Positions 36,216-45,497 of a stretch of 64,000 nt of DNA are shown piece after piece (the first letter of the stretch is position 1; each line of letters opens with the position of its first letter). The stretch is from Streptomyces rhizosphaerihabitans. GTDB lineage: Bacteria > Actinomycetota > Actinomycetes > Streptomycetales > Streptomycetaceae. Made by a program: the position numbers and the translations under genes. The notes below the pieces were generated by a model, which was not told where the DNA came from, searched no databases, and saw only the letters and a program-made list of their open reading frames with translations. The stretch lies in NCBI RefSeq assembly GCF_025399795.1, contig NZ_JAODTZ010000014.1:121658-185657 (forward strand), given 5' to 3'.

Positions 36216-37787
36216 ATGTCCTTTCCTCTCCTGACAGCGACGGCGGCGCTCCCGGCCCTCGGGGCGATCGCCACGGCCGCCGTGCCGGCCGCGCAGCGCG
36301 TCGCCGCCAAGTGGCTGGCGCTGCTGGTCTCCCTCGGCACCCTGGTGCTCGCCGCGGTCACCCTGGTGCGTTTCGACCCCGGCGGCGACCGTTACCAGCT
36401 CACGGAATCCCACGCCTGGATCCCGGACTTCGGGGTCAGTTACCAGCTGGGCGTGGACGGGATCGGGGTGGCGCTCGTCGCACTCACCGCGCTGCTGATG
36501 CCGTTCGTGATCCTGGCGGGCTGGCACGACGCCGACCCGCACGAGACCGGAAGCAGGCGCTGGCGTCCGACCCAGGGCTTCTTCGCCCTGATCCTGGCCG
36601 TCGAGGCGATGGTGATCATCTCCTTCGAGGCCACCGACGTGTTCCTCTTCTACATCTTCTTCGAAGCCATGCTGATCCCGATGTACTTCCTGATCGGCGG
36701 CTTCGGGGACCGTGCCCACGAGCACGGTGACGCGGTGGCGGCGACCCAACGTTCGTACGCCGCCGTGAAGTTCCTCCTCTACAACCTGGTCGGCGGCCTG
36801 ATCATGCTGGCCGCCGTGATCGGCCTCTACGTAGTGGCCGGAAGCTTCTCGCTCCAGGAGATCGTCCAAGCCCGGGCCAACGGGTCGCTGCACATGGCGA
36901 CCAGCACCGAGCGGTGGCTCTTCCTCGGCTTCTTCTTCGCCTTCGCGGTGAAGGCGCCCCTGTGGCCGCTGCACACCTGGCTGCCCAACGCCATGGGTGA
37001 GGCCACCGCGCCGGTCGCCGTGCTGATCACGGCGGTCGTCGACAAGGTCGGTACCTTCGCGATGCTCCGCTTCTGCCTCCAGCTCTTCCCGGAGGCGAGC
37101 AAGTGGGCGACGCCCGTGATCCTCGTCCTGGCACTGATCAGCATCATCTACGGGGCGCTGCTCGCGGTCGGACAGCGGGACATCAAGCGACTGGTCGCCT
37201 ACGCGTCGATCTCGCACTTCGGGTTCATCATCCTGGGCATCTTCGCGATGACCAGTCAGGGCCAGTCGGGCGCGACGCTCTACATGGTCAACCACGGGAT
37301 CTCGACCGCCGCCCTGATGCTGGTCGCGGGCTTCCTGATCTCGCGGCGCGGATCGCGTCTGATCGCCGACTACGGAGGGGTGCAGAAAGTCGCCCCGGTG
37401 CTCGCGGGCACCTTCCTCATCGGCGGCCTCGCGACGCTGTCGCTCCCCGGCCTCGCGCCCTTCGTGAGTGAATTCCTGGTCCTGGTGGGCGCGTTCGAGC
37501 GCTACCCGGCCGTCGGCGTCGTCGCCACCTTCGGCATCGTCCTCGCCGCGCTCTACACCCTCGTCCTCTACCAGCGGACGATGACGGGCCCGGTCAAGGC
37601 CGAGGTGGCCGAGATGCCGGACCTCAGGGTGCGCGAGCTCCTGGTGGTCGCCCCGCTGATCGCTCTGCTGATCTTCCTGGGCGTCTACCCGAAGCCGGTC
37701 ACCGACATCGTCAACCCGGCGGTCAAGCAGACCATGTCAGATGTACACAAGACGGACCCCCAGCCCGCGGTGGAGGCGGCCAAGTGA
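36216..37787 (+). CDS. nuoM: NADH-quinone oxidoreductase subunit M
   Basis: A 523-residue antiporter-like subunit with about 14 helices. FLFYIFFEAMLIPMYFLIGG holds the conserved TM5 Glu, and FAVKAPLWPLHTWLPNAMGE the TM7-8 Lys and His region. YASISHFGFIILGIFA and NHGISTAALMLVAGFL are also characteristic. It starts 5 nt after nuoL. Confidence 0.97.
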   Translation: MSFPLLTATAALPALGAIATAAVPAAQRVAAKWLALLVSLGTLVLAAVTLVRFDPGGDRYQLTESHAWIPDFGVSYQLGVDGIGVALVALTALLMPFVILAGWHDADPHETGSRRWRPTQGFFALILAVEAMVIISFEATDVFLFYIFFEAMLIPMYFLIGGFGDRAHEHGDAVAATQRSYAAVKFLLYNLVGGLIMLAAVIGLYVVAGSFSLQEIVQARANGSLHMATSTERWLFLGFFFAFAVKAPLWPLHTWLPNAMGEATAPVAVLITAVVDKVGTFAMLRFCLQLFPEASKWATPVILVLALISIIYGALLAVGQRDIKRLVAYASISHFGFIILGIFAMTSQGQSGATLYMVNHGISTAALMLVAGFLISRRGSRLIADYGGVQKVAPVLAGTFLIGGLATLSLPGLAPFVSEFLVLVGAFERYPAVGVVATFGIVLAALYTLVLYQRTMTGPVKAEVAEMPDLRVRELLVVAPLIALLIFLGVYPKPVTDIVNPAVKQTMSDVHKTDPQPAVEAAK

Positions 37788-39442
37788 GCGCATCAGCCGT
37801 CCACAGCCTGTGGACAACAGCGGCAACCGCAGCCGAGCCGATCTCCAAGATCAATGCACCGAAGATCGAATATGGGCAATTGTCGCCCACCTTGATCGTC
37901 ATCGGCGCGGCGGTCATCGGGGTTCTGGTCGAGGCCTTCGTGCCGCGCAAGTCCCGTTACTACGCACAGGTGTTCGTCGCCGTCGTCGCACTGGCCGCGG
38001 CGTTCGCCGCGGTCGTCGCGCTCGCGGCGGGCGGATACGGCACCACGAAGGCACACATCGCGGCGATGGGCGCGATCGCGGTCGACGGACCGTCGCTGTT
38101 CCTCCAGGGCACGATCCTGCTCGCCGGAATCCTCGGCGTCTTCACCTTCGCCGAGCGGCGCCTCGACCCCGAGGCGCACGGAAACCGGGTCGACTCCTTC
38201 GCCGCGCAGGCCGCGTCGGTGCCCGGCAGCGACAGCGAGAAGGCCGCCGTGAAGGCCGGGTTCACCACCACTGAGGTGTTCCCGCTGCTGCTCTTCGCCA
38301 TCAGCGGCATGCTGGTCTTCCCGTCGGCCAACGACCTGCTGACCCTGTTCATCGCGCTGGAAGTCTTCTCGCTCCCGCTGTACCTCCTGTGCGCCGTGGC
38401 CCGCCGCAAGCGGCTCATGTCGCAGGAGGCGGCGGTCAAGTACTTCCTGCTCGGTGCCTTCGCCTCCGCGTTCACGCTCTTCGGCATCGCCCTGCTGTAC
38501 GGCTACGCGGGCTCGGTGTCGTACGCGACGATCGCGCATGTCGTCGACGGCACGGTCACGAACGTCGACCCGGCGCTCGCCGGCACCATGGGCAACGACG
38601 TACTGCTGCTCATCGGAATGGCCCTGATCGTCATGGGCCTGCTCTTCAAGGTCGGCGCGGTGCCCTTCCACATGTGGACACCGGACGTCTACCAGGGCGC
38701 GCCGACCCCGGTCACCGGCTTCATGGCGGCGGCGACGAAGGTGGCCGCGTTCGGCGCGCTGCTGCGCCTGCTCTACGTCGTCCTGCCAGGGCTGCGCTGG
38801 GACTGGCGGCCGGTCATGTGGGCCGTGGCGATCGTCACCATGCTGGGCGGCGCGATCGTCGCGATCACCCAGACGGACATCAAGCGGCTCCTGGCGTACT
38901 CGTCGATCGCGCACGCCGGGTTCATCCTCGCGGGTGTCATCGCGACCTCGCCGGACGGCGTCTCGTCGGTCCTCTTCTACCTTGCCGCGTACTCCTTCGT
39001 CACGATCGGTGCCTTCGCCGTCGTCACCCTGGTACGGGACGCGGGCGGCGAGGCCACGCACCTGTCCAAGTGGGCGGGCCTCGGACGCAGGTCCCCGTTG
39101 GTGGCCGCGGTGTTCGCGGTCTTCCTGCTGTCCTTCGCGGGTATCCCGCTCACCTCGGGATTCGCCGGAAAGTTCGCCGTGTTCAAGGCGGCGGCCGAGG
39201 GCGGCGCGGGCGTGCTGGTCGTGGTCGGTGTGCTCTCGTCGGCGATCGCGGCGTTCTTCTACATCCGCGTGATCGTGCTGATGTTCTTCAGCGAGCCGAA
39301 GCCCGAGGGGCCGACGGTCGCCGTGCCGTCGCCGCTGACCACGACGGCCATCGCGGTGGGCGTGGCGGTCACGCTGGTGCTGGGCGTGGCGCCGCAGTAC
39401 TTCCTGAACCTGGCGAGCCAGGCCGGGGTCTTCGTGCGCTGA
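37784..39442 (+). CDS. nuoN: NADH-quinone oxidoreductase subunit N
   Basis: A 552-residue antiporter-like subunit, last gene of the operon. TLFIALEVFSLPLYLLCAVA holds the TM5 Glu, and FKVGAVPFHMWTPDVYQGAP the TM7 Lys region; YSSIAHAGFILAGVIA and FSEPKPEGP follow. The GTG overlaps the nuoM stop. An insertion around residues 110-160 (RLDPEAHGNRVDSFAAQAAS) is a hydrophilic loop common in actinobacteria. The perfect 19-bp hairpin 13 nt after the stop ends the operon. Confidence 0.97.
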   Translation: MSASAVHSLWTTAATAAEPISKINAPKIEYGQLSPTLIVIGAAVIGVLVEAFVPRKSRYYAQVFVAVVALAAAFAAVVALAAGGYGTTKAHIAAMGAIAVDGPSLFLQGTILLAGILGVFTFAERRLDPEAHGNRVDSFAAQAASVPGSDSEKAAVKAGFTTTEVFPLLLFAISGMLVFPSANDLLTLFIALEVFSLPLYLLCAVARRKRLMSQEAAVKYFLLGAFASAFTLFGIALLYGYAGSVSYATIAHVVDGTVTNVDPALAGTMGNDVLLLIGMALIVMGLLFKVGAVPFHMWTPDVYQGAPTPVTGFMAAATKVAAFGALLRLLYVVLPGLRWDWRPVMWAVAIVTMLGGAIVAITQTDIKRLLAYSSIAHAGFILAGVIATSPDGVSSVLFYLAAYSFVTIGAFAVVTLVRDAGGEATHLSKWAGLGRRSPLVAAVFAVFLLSFAGIPLTSGFAGKFAVFKAAAEGGAGVLVVVGVLSSAIAAFFYIRVIVLMFFSEPKPEGPTVAVPSPLTTTAIAVGVAVTLVLGVAPQYFLNLASQAGVFVR

Positions 39443-39455
39443 GCAGGACCTTGCG

Positions 39456-39499
39456 CGGCTCGGGCCCCGCTCCCTCCAAGGGGAGCGGGGCCCGAGCCG
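39456..39499. terminator. nuo: Perfect 19-bp hairpin ending the nuo operon
   Basis: Bases 39,456-39,474 pair without mismatch with 39,481-39,499 around a TCCAAG loop. The stem is almost entirely G/C. It lies between nuoN and the convergent secreted-protein gene, so it probably serves both. Confidence 0.92.
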
Positions 39500-39502
39500 T
39501 TC

Positions 39503-40165
39503 TCAGTGGGCGGAGTGGGCTGTGCCCGACGAGCTGGGGCGGGTCGTGCCCGACGAGCCGGACGGGGTCTTGCCCGAGGAGTTGGACGGGGTCTTGCCCG
39601 ACGAGCTGGAATGGGCCGGGGCGGCCGGGCACTTCACCCTGGGGTTCCAGCGGTTGAACAGCCCGCTGGGGTTGTGCTTCCAGAGCCAGACGTGCAGGTC
39701 GTAGTGGATCGGCATACCGGGGTAGTGACCCGGCATCGGACCCTCGAACTTCTGACCGCCGAACATCGAGGGCCGGTCCTTGGTGGTCTTCATGTTCTGG
39801 TCCGAGTCCAGCACGATCCACTCCACCCCGGCCAGCTTGCGCTTCCCGTCCTTCCCGTCCTCGAAGAGGAGGGCCGCGGGCTTCGCCGGGTCGAGCGAGC
39901 CGTAGCGCGACTCGTTGAAGTAGTGGTAGCCCATGCTGCCGTGTCCCGCGGGATCCGTGGAGCACTGATGGGGGACGTATCCGTCGGCGAGGGCGGCCTT
40001 CTCGTCGAGGTACTTGACGCTGGCCACGTACGCCGTGGTCAGGTCCCGAATTTCCTTCGGGTCGGCCGGGCCGTCCGAGGCAGGGGCGGGCACGGCGGAC
40101 AGGGCGAGCGACGCGGCAGCGGCTGTCATGAGGGTGATGGCGGTCCTGAGGGGGTGCTGGGGCAT
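39503..40165 (-). CDS. Conserved secreted protein with Ser/Gly/Lys repeat tail
   Basis: A 220-residue protein with a clear signal peptide (MPQHPLRTAITLMTAAAASL, cleavage after VPAPA). The mature part has YLDEKAALADGYVPHQC, GSMGYHYFNESRYG, VEWIVLDSDQN and GMPIHYDLHVWLWKHNPSG, with several His, Tyr and Trp residues that could bind metal or a small molecule, and two Cys. I recognise this as a conserved uncharacterised family rather than a known enzyme. The last 35 residues are SSSGKTPSN-type repeats. The longer upstream frame overlaps the recQ promoter region and was rejected. Confidence 0.75.
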   Translation of the reverse strand: MPQHPLRTAITLMTAAAASLALSAVPAPASDGPADPKEIRDLTTAYVASVKYLDEKAALADGYVPHQCSTDPAGHGSMGYHYFNESRYGSLDPAKPAALLFEDGKDGKRKLAGVEWIVLDSDQNMKTTKDRPSMFGGQKFEGPMPGHYPGMPIHYDLHVWLWKHNPSGLFNRWNPRVKCPAAPAHSSSSGKTPSNSSGKTPSGSSGTTRPSSSGTAHSAH

Positions 40166-40455
40166 GCGAAGACTCCTAGAGACACGAGAGGCGTACGGAC
40201 GGCGCGGGTCCGTCGGCTGCGGGCCCCCTCCTCCCGCCCGAGCAGCATGGCCCTCGGTCACGAAGCGCCGCCATGCAGGCGGGGCCAACGGGTTGAACCC
40301 GCGCTGGGCGCGCCGTGCGGGGGAGTGAGACGGGCGCCGCACCCCTGTACGTAGGGAAGCCGGTCCCTCGCAGCCTGTGGACAACTCTCGGACTGTCGGC
40401 GCGGACCCCTATCGTGGACGCAGTGGTCGAGGCGCGACGTACGGGGGACAGAACG

Positions 40456-42465
40456 ATGGGCGGGACGGGTGTGATGACCGAAGCGGACGCGACGGAGACG
40501 CTGGGCGGGAGCGAGGCACTGGCCACCCTCCACCGGGTCTTCGGGTACGACGCCTTCCGCGGTGAGCAGGCAGCGATCATCGAGCATGTGGTGGCGGGCG
40601 GTGACGCTGTCGTCCTGATGCCGACCGGTGGCGGAAAGTCCCTCTGCTACCAGATTCCTTCCCTGGTCAGACCAGGTACGGGCATTGTGGTCTCCCCGCT
40701 CATCGCGCTCATGCAGGACCAGGTCGACGCGCTGCGGGCGCTGGGCGTGCGAGCCGGGTTCATGAACTCCACGCAGGACTTCGACGAGCGGCGCGTGGTC
40801 GAGGCGGAGTTCCTGGCCGGAGAACTCGACCTGCTGTATCTGGCCCCGGAGCGGCTTCGTCTGGACAACACGCTGAACCTGCTGTCCCGCGCGAAGATCT
40901 CCGTCTTCGCGATCGACGAGGCGCACTGTGTGGCCCAGTGGGGCCACGACTTCCGTCCCGACTATCTGGCGCTCTCGCTGCTCGGCGAGCGTTGGCCGGA
41001 CGTCCCGCGCATCGCGCTGACGGCCACGGCCACGCGTGCGACGCACAAGGAGATCACCCAGCGCCTGGGCATGCCCACGGCCCGCCACTTCGAGGCGAGC
41101 TTCGACCGCCCCAACATCCAGTACCGGATCGTTCCCAAGGCCGACCCGAAGAAGCAGCTGCTGTCCTTCCTGCGCGAGGAGCACGCGGGCGACGCGGGCA
41201 TCGTGTACTGCCTCTCGCGCAACTCGGTGGACAAGACGGCCGAGTTCCTCTCACGCAACGGCATCGAGGCGGTGCCGTACCACGCGGGCCTGGACTCGGG
41301 CACCCGTGCCGCGCACCAGTCCCGCTTCCTGCGGGAGGAGGGTCTGGTGGTGGTCGCCACGATCGCCTTCGGCATGGGCATCGACAAGCCGGACGTACGG
41401 TTCGTCGCCCACCTCGACCTGCCGAAGTCGGTCGAGGGCTACTACCAGGAGACGGGCCGCGCCGGCCGTGACGGCCTCCCGTCCACGGCCTGGATGGCGT
41501 ACGGCCTTCAGGACGTGGTCCAGCAGCGCAAGATGATCCAGGGCTCGGAGGGCGACGAGGCGTTCAGACGCCGGGCCGCCGCCCATCTGGACTCGATGCT
41601 CGCCCTGTGCGAGACGGCCCAGTGCCGGCGCTCCCAGCTGCTGGCCTACTTCGGCCAGGACCCGAACACCCCGGCCTGTGCCAACTGCGACACCTGTCTG
41701 ACGCCCCCGGAGACCTGGGACGGCACGGTCGCGGCACAGAAGCTGCTGTCCACGGTGGTGCGCCTCCAGCGCGAGCGGGGGCAGAAGTTCGGCGCGGGCC
41801 AGATCGTCGACATCCTGCTGGGACGCAAGACCGCCAAGGTGATCCAGTTCGACCACGACCAGCTGTCCGTCTTCGGTATCGGCGAGGAGCTGGCGGAGGC
41901 CGAATGGCGGGGTGTCGTACGGCAGATGCTGGCCCAAGGGCTGATCGCGGTCGAGGGCGAGTACGGCACGCTGGTACTGACCGACGCCAGCGGAACGGTG
42001 CTGCGGCGCGAGCGCGATGTGCCGCTGCGCAAGGAGTCGCCGAAGCCGACCGCGTCCCGGTCGTCGGCACCGAAGGGCGAGCGCAAGGCGAAGGCGGCCG
42101 CGGCCGAGCTGCCAGCCGAGCTCGTCCCCGCGTTCGAGGCGCTGCGTTCCTGGCGCGGCGAGCAGGCGCGTGAGCAGGGTGTCCCGGCGTACGTCATCTT
42201 CCACGACGCCACGCTGCGGGAGATCGTCACGGTGTGGCCCACCTCGGTGAAGGACCTCGGCGGCATCAGCGGGGTGGGCGAGAAGAAGCTGACGACGTAC
42301 GGGGAAGGCGTCATCGGGGTGCTCGCCTCGTTGGGCGGTGCCACGCCCGCGGCCCCGCCGACCGACAACAGACCCGCGGCCGCACCGGTTCCGGCGGCCG
42401 CTGTGGGATCGGACCCGGACTGGCCCGAGCTGGACCAGGAGCCGGAGCCCGAGGACTGGATGTAG
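40456..42465 (+). CDS. recQ: ATP-dependent DNA helicase RecQ
   Basis: A 669-residue superfamily 2 helicase that unwinds DNA in recombination and repair. Motifs in order: Walker A MPTGGGKSLCYQ, motif Ia VSPLIALMQDQ, DEAH in FAIDEAHCVAQWGHDF, TATATRAT, motif V/VI FGMGIDKPDVRF and QETGRAGRDGLPS. The zinc-binding cysteines appear as CETAQCRRSQLLAYFG and CANCDTC, followed by the winged-helix RQC and an HRDC domain near the end (EQGVPAYVIFHDATLREI ... SGVGEKKLTTYG). The ATG at 40456 has GGGGGAC 7 bases upstream. Confidence 0.95.
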   Translation: MGGTGVMTEADATETLGGSEALATLHRVFGYDAFRGEQAAIIEHVVAGGDAVVLMPTGGGKSLCYQIPSLVRPGTGIVVSPLIALMQDQVDALRALGVRAGFMNSTQDFDERRVVEAEFLAGELDLLYLAPERLRLDNTLNLLSRAKISVFAIDEAHCVAQWGHDFRPDYLALSLLGERWPDVPRIALTATATRATHKEITQRLGMPTARHFEASFDRPNIQYRIVPKADPKKQLLSFLREEHAGDAGIVYCLSRNSVDKTAEFLSRNGIEAVPYHAGLDSGTRAAHQSRFLREEGLVVVATIAFGMGIDKPDVRFVAHLDLPKSVEGYYQETGRAGRDGLPSTAWMAYGLQDVVQQRKMIQGSEGDEAFRRRAAAHLDSMLALCETAQCRRSQLLAYFGQDPNTPACANCDTCLTPPETWDGTVAAQKLLSTVVRLQRERGQKFGAGQIVDILLGRKTAKVIQFDHDQLSVFGIGEELAEAEWRGVVRQMLAQGLIAVEGEYGTLVLTDASGTVLRRERDVPLRKESPKPTASRSSAPKGERKAKAAAAELPAELVPAFEALRSWRGEQAREQGVPAYVIFHDATLREIVTVWPTSVKDLGGISGVGEKKLTTYGEGVIGVLASLGGATPAAPPTDNRPAAAPVPAAAVGSDPDWPELDQEPEPEDWM

Positions 42466-42479
42466 CGACACCGGGGCGG

Positions 42480-42640
42480 GACGCTGGGCGACCGATCGGT
42501 ACCGGGCGGGGCGGCGGGCAGCCGATCGGCGGCGGGCGGTACCGCGGCCGGCCGATCGGGTCGGGCGCGACGGCGGGCGGCTCATTGGTCCGGGCAAGGG
42601 CGCCGGACGGCCGATCCGCCGGGGTCTTCCCGGCCTGCTC
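42480..42640. repeat. Degenerate GCCGATCGG repeat
   Basis: About five variants of GCCGATCGG/ACCGATCGG interspersed with GGGCGGTACCGG steps follow recQ. It is low-complexity DNA without a coding frame. Confidence 0.5.
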
Positions 42641-42648
42641 TGCGGCGG

Positions 42649-42676
42649 CACGGTGGCCAGGATCCTGGCCACCGTG
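42649..42676. terminator. 28-bp perfect palindrome between convergent genes
   Basis: The 28 bases are their own reverse complement, centred on GGATCC, with no unpaired loop. Arms begin CACGGTGGCCA. Between recQ and the convergent fumarylacetoacetase gene, it most probably acts as a bidirectional terminator; a protein-binding site is possible. Confidence 0.75.
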
Positions 42677-42719
42677 ACACGGACCTCGTTCCCCTTGGTG
42701 TTCCCTACCGGCGGTACCC

Positions 42720-43949
42720 CTACTGGGGGACGGCCTGCGTGATGCGGCCCCGGACCTCGCCGAGACCCACCCGGGTTCCGCCCGGCCCGGGGGCCCAGGC
42801 CGTCAGAGTGACCTCGTCGCCGTCCTCCAGGAACGTGCGCTTGCCGTCGGGGAGTTCGAGCGCGTCGCGCCCGTTCCAGGTGAGTTCGAGCAGGGATCCG
42901 CGTTCGCCCTCGGAGGGGCCGCTGACGGTTCCGGAGCCGTAGAGGTCACCGGTGCGCAGGGAGGCGCCGTTGACCGTCATGTGGGCCAGCTGCTGGGCGG
43001 CCGTCCAGTACATGGTGGAGAAGGGCGGTTCGGAGACGACGTGGCCGTTGATGGCGACGGAGATCCGGAGGTCGTAGCCGCCTGGGTCCTCGGAGGCGTC
43101 GTCGAGATAGGGGAGGAGGGGGTGTGTACGGGCGGGAGGTGCGACGCGGGCCTCGTCGAGGGCGTCGAGCGGGGTGATCCACGCCGACACGGATGTCGCG
43201 AAGGACTTGCCGAGGAAGGGGCCCAGGGGGACGTACTCCCAGGCCTGGATGTCGCGCGCGGACCAGTCGTTGAGGAGGCAGAGGCCGAAGACATGGTCGC
43301 GGTAGTCGCCCAGCCGGACCGGCCGGCCCTGTTCCGAGGGGGCGCCGACCACGAAGCCGACCTCCGCCTCGATGTCCAGGCGGATCGAGGGGCCGAAGAC
43401 GGGGGCGGTGTCCGCCGGGGCCTTGCGCTGGCCCGACGGGCGTACGACGTCCGTGCCGGAGACCACGACCGTGCCGGAGCGGCCGTGGTAGCCGATGGGC
43501 AGGTGCTTCCAGTTGGGCGTGAGGGAGTCGGCGGCGTCGGGGCGGAAGATCTGGCCGACGTTCCGTGCGTGGTTCTCGGAGGCGTAGAAGTCGACGTAGT
43601 CCGCGACGGTGAACGGGAGGTGCAGCGTCACGTCGGAGAGCGGGTGGAAATGGGGAGCGAGGGTCTCCCGGTGGGCCGGGACGGTCACCCAGGCCGTCAG
43701 CGCGCGCCGGACATCGGACCAGGCGGTGCGGCCCGCGGCGAGCAGCGGGTCGAGGGTCGGCTGCGCGAGCAGCCCGGCGTACGGGGAGCCGAGCGACCGG
43801 GCCGCTGCGCCCGCGTCGAGCACGTGGTCGCCGAGCCGTACGCCGACGCGCCGTTCGGGGGCGCCGGCCGGGTCGGACAGGGAGAACACGCCGTACGGCA
43901 GGTTGTGCGGGCCGAAGGGATCGCCCTCGGGGACATCGAAGGGGGGCAT
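42720..43949 (-). CDS. fahA: Fumarylacetoacetase
   Basis: A 409-residue enzyme of the last step of tyrosine degradation, hydrolysing fumarylacetoacetate to fumarate and acetoacetate. Characteristic blocks are DYVDFYASENHARNVGQIF (catalytic His and metal-binding Asp), LPIGYHGRSGTVVVSG, DIEAEVGFVVG (metal-binding Glu), LNDWSARDIQAWEYVPLGPF (metal-binding Asp) and MYWTAAQQLAHMTVNG. Length fits the eukaryotic-like FAH group. The start at 43949 gives the natural N-terminus MPPFDVPEGDPFGPHNLPYG; the longer frame adds an uncharacteristic head. Other hmg/hpd genes are not in the window. Confidence 0.93.
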   Translation of the reverse strand: MPPFDVPEGDPFGPHNLPYGVFSLSDPAGAPERRVGVRLGDHVLDAGAAARSLGSPYAGLLAQPTLDPLLAAGRTAWSDVRRALTAWVTVPAHRETLAPHFHPLSDVTLHLPFTVADYVDFYASENHARNVGQIFRPDAADSLTPNWKHLPIGYHGRSGTVVVSGTDVVRPSGQRKAPADTAPVFGPSIRLDIEAEVGFVVGAPSEQGRPVRLGDYRDHVFGLCLLNDWSARDIQAWEYVPLGPFLGKSFATSVSAWITPLDALDEARVAPPARTHPLLPYLDDASEDPGGYDLRISVAINGHVVSEPPFSTMYWTAAQQLAHMTVNGASLRTGDLYGSGTVSGPSEGERGSLLELTWNGRDALELPDGKRTFLEDGDEVTLTAWAPGPGGTRVGLGEVRGRITQAVPQ

Positions 43950-44511
43950 CGGTTGGTGCCTCGCTTTCGGATTCGTACTCGCCATGTGATCCATGCGTTC
44001 CACGCGTTTCATGTGGTCGGGGCACACGTTACGGGGGAGTGACCCTGCTGTGGCAGGGCCTAAGGAGTTTGCAATGTCCGAATTTGACCTGTCGGGCACG
44101 GTAATTCCGGCTCAGTGCTCTTTGGGGGGACACGGGCGGGGTGGGTCCGGTCCGTAGAGGGACATGTGGGGCCCCATGGCCGGGTGCTCCAGGAGCGTGC
44201 CGTCGGCCGGCCCCTGGTCCCTTCGCCCCCTGGTCCCTTCGGCCCTTGGCCTCTCCGGCCTCCGCCCCTCCGGCCTTGGCCCTTGTCCACGCCCTCACGC
44301 CGGCAGGTTCGGAGTTGCCTCTGTCCAGTGGGGCTTGGGGTCGCCTCCGACCGTTCGGGCTGAGGTCGGCCTGCGGTTCTTCGGACTTGGGGCCTGGGCT
44401 CTGCCCTTTCGGGGGCGGGGCCGGCTTCGGAGCGTCGGGGTCGGGGTCTGACTGCCGGGTGGGGACGGCTCGGGACGCGCTGCCCGGCTGTCGGGGTGGT
44501 CGCCCGGGCCG
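43950..44511. other. Gene-free interval
   Basis: About 560 bp without a convincing gene. Around 44,210-44,290 the plus strand reiterates CCCTTGGCCTCTCCGGCC-like motifs, a pyrimidine-rich low-complexity stretch. Open frames here have no consistent codon bias. A possible promoter for fahA lies near its start. Confidence 0.5.
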
Positions 44512-45201
44512 TCAGGGTTTCTCCCTGAGGGACTCCTCGGTTCTCGGCTCGCTTTCATCGATGGCACCCCGCTGCCAGGCCGTGAAGTCCGCGATCGGCC
44601 CGGGTGGGTTGGCGGCTTCGGTGGCCTCGATCTCCCACCCGGGGCTGTCCATGTCGAAGACGACGATGGGGAGGGCGCGGCCGAAGATCTCCGTGAGGAG
44701 GCCATCGGCGTGGAGGCGGCGGGCAAGGCCGATGGCGGCGTCGTGGAAGTGGAGCCGGAGAAGGTCGGACTTGGCGTTCAGTTCGTCCTCCTTTTCCTCC
44801 GGCAGATCCATGGTGAGGAAGTCGTAGTCACCGTCGAACCAGATCCCCAGCTCCCTGACCTCGTCCACGTACAGCGGGCTCCCGGCGGGGTCTTCGGGGA
44901 TGTTGCCCAGCATCTCGAAGCCGTCCAGCAGCCAGAGGGCGTAGTTCCAGCGAGCCTCGCCCGGGTCCTTCGGACAGGCCTCCTGCCCGTACTGGGTCTC
45001 GGTGTTGTAGCCGATGGCCACATACGGGTGGCGCTCGTCGCCGTCGATCCGCCAGATCCGGAAGGAGAGGACGTAGATCTCGGACCGCAGGGAGTCCGGG
45101 AAGCGCCGGATCACGGCTTCGGCAGAGGTGCGCAGATGTTGCCGGAACGGGGTCACCGCGCCGGATGGGCCAGGAAGCCAGGCGGTGGACTCAACAGGCA
45201 T
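44512..45201 (-). CDS. Hypothetical protein, immunity-like fold possible
   Basis: A 229-residue cytoplasmic protein. The recognisable core begins SEIYVLSFRIWRIDGDERHPYVAIGYNTE, a strand pattern seen in uncharacterised DUF4303-like immunity proteins, followed by RWNYALWLLDGFEMLG and GIWFDGDYDFLTMDL. The C-terminus is acidic (EEKEDEL). No toxin gene is adjacent, so an orphan immunity protein or simple unknown is equally likely. The start at 45201 has GAGGAGAAAC immediately before it; a longer upstream frame is low-complexity and was rejected. Confidence 0.65.
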   Translation of the reverse strand: MPVESTAWLPGPSGAVTPFRQHLRTSAEAVIRRFPDSLRSEIYVLSFRIWRIDGDERHPYVAIGYNTETQYGQEACPKDPGEARWNYALWLLDGFEMLGNIPEDPAGSPLYVDEVRELGIWFDGDYDFLTMDLPEEKEDELNAKSDLLRLHFHDAAIGLARRLHADGLLTEIFGRALPIVVFDMDSPGWEIEATEAANPPGPIADFTAWQRGAIDESEPRTEESLREKP

Positions 45202-45484
45202 GTTTCTCCTCGGACTTGTCGGTGTTCGTCGGCAACTCCCGCCGAGGTGGGCGCCGTCACTGAGTCGGCCTGTGACCGAGTCGGCCCGTGTCCGAGTTGG
45301 CCTGTCGTGGGGCGGTGTTGGGGTGTTGTGGTCGGTCGTGTGCGGGAAAGTCGGTGTGGGCGGAAGCGGACCTTGCGTGATCCGAAGCGGTCGCAACGCG
45401 CTTACCACCGTACGGTGAACGGCGTTGCTGACGGGATACCGGACGTCGTCCGGTTCACGCCGGGCCGATGAGTCGTTCGATCCG

Positions 45485-45490
45485 TATTCT
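45485..45490 (+). promoter_or_regulatory. -10 element of probable leaderless HAD gene
   Basis: TATTCT ends 7 bases before the ATG at 45498, so the transcript would begin at the start codon. No ribosome-binding site is present there. Confidence 0.5.
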
Positions 45491-45497
45491 TCGGATC

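Noticed and set aside
44100..44480. Several short frames in the interval after fahA
   Set aside because: They rest on pyrimidine-rich low-complexity DNA and lack ribosome-binding sites and codon bias.
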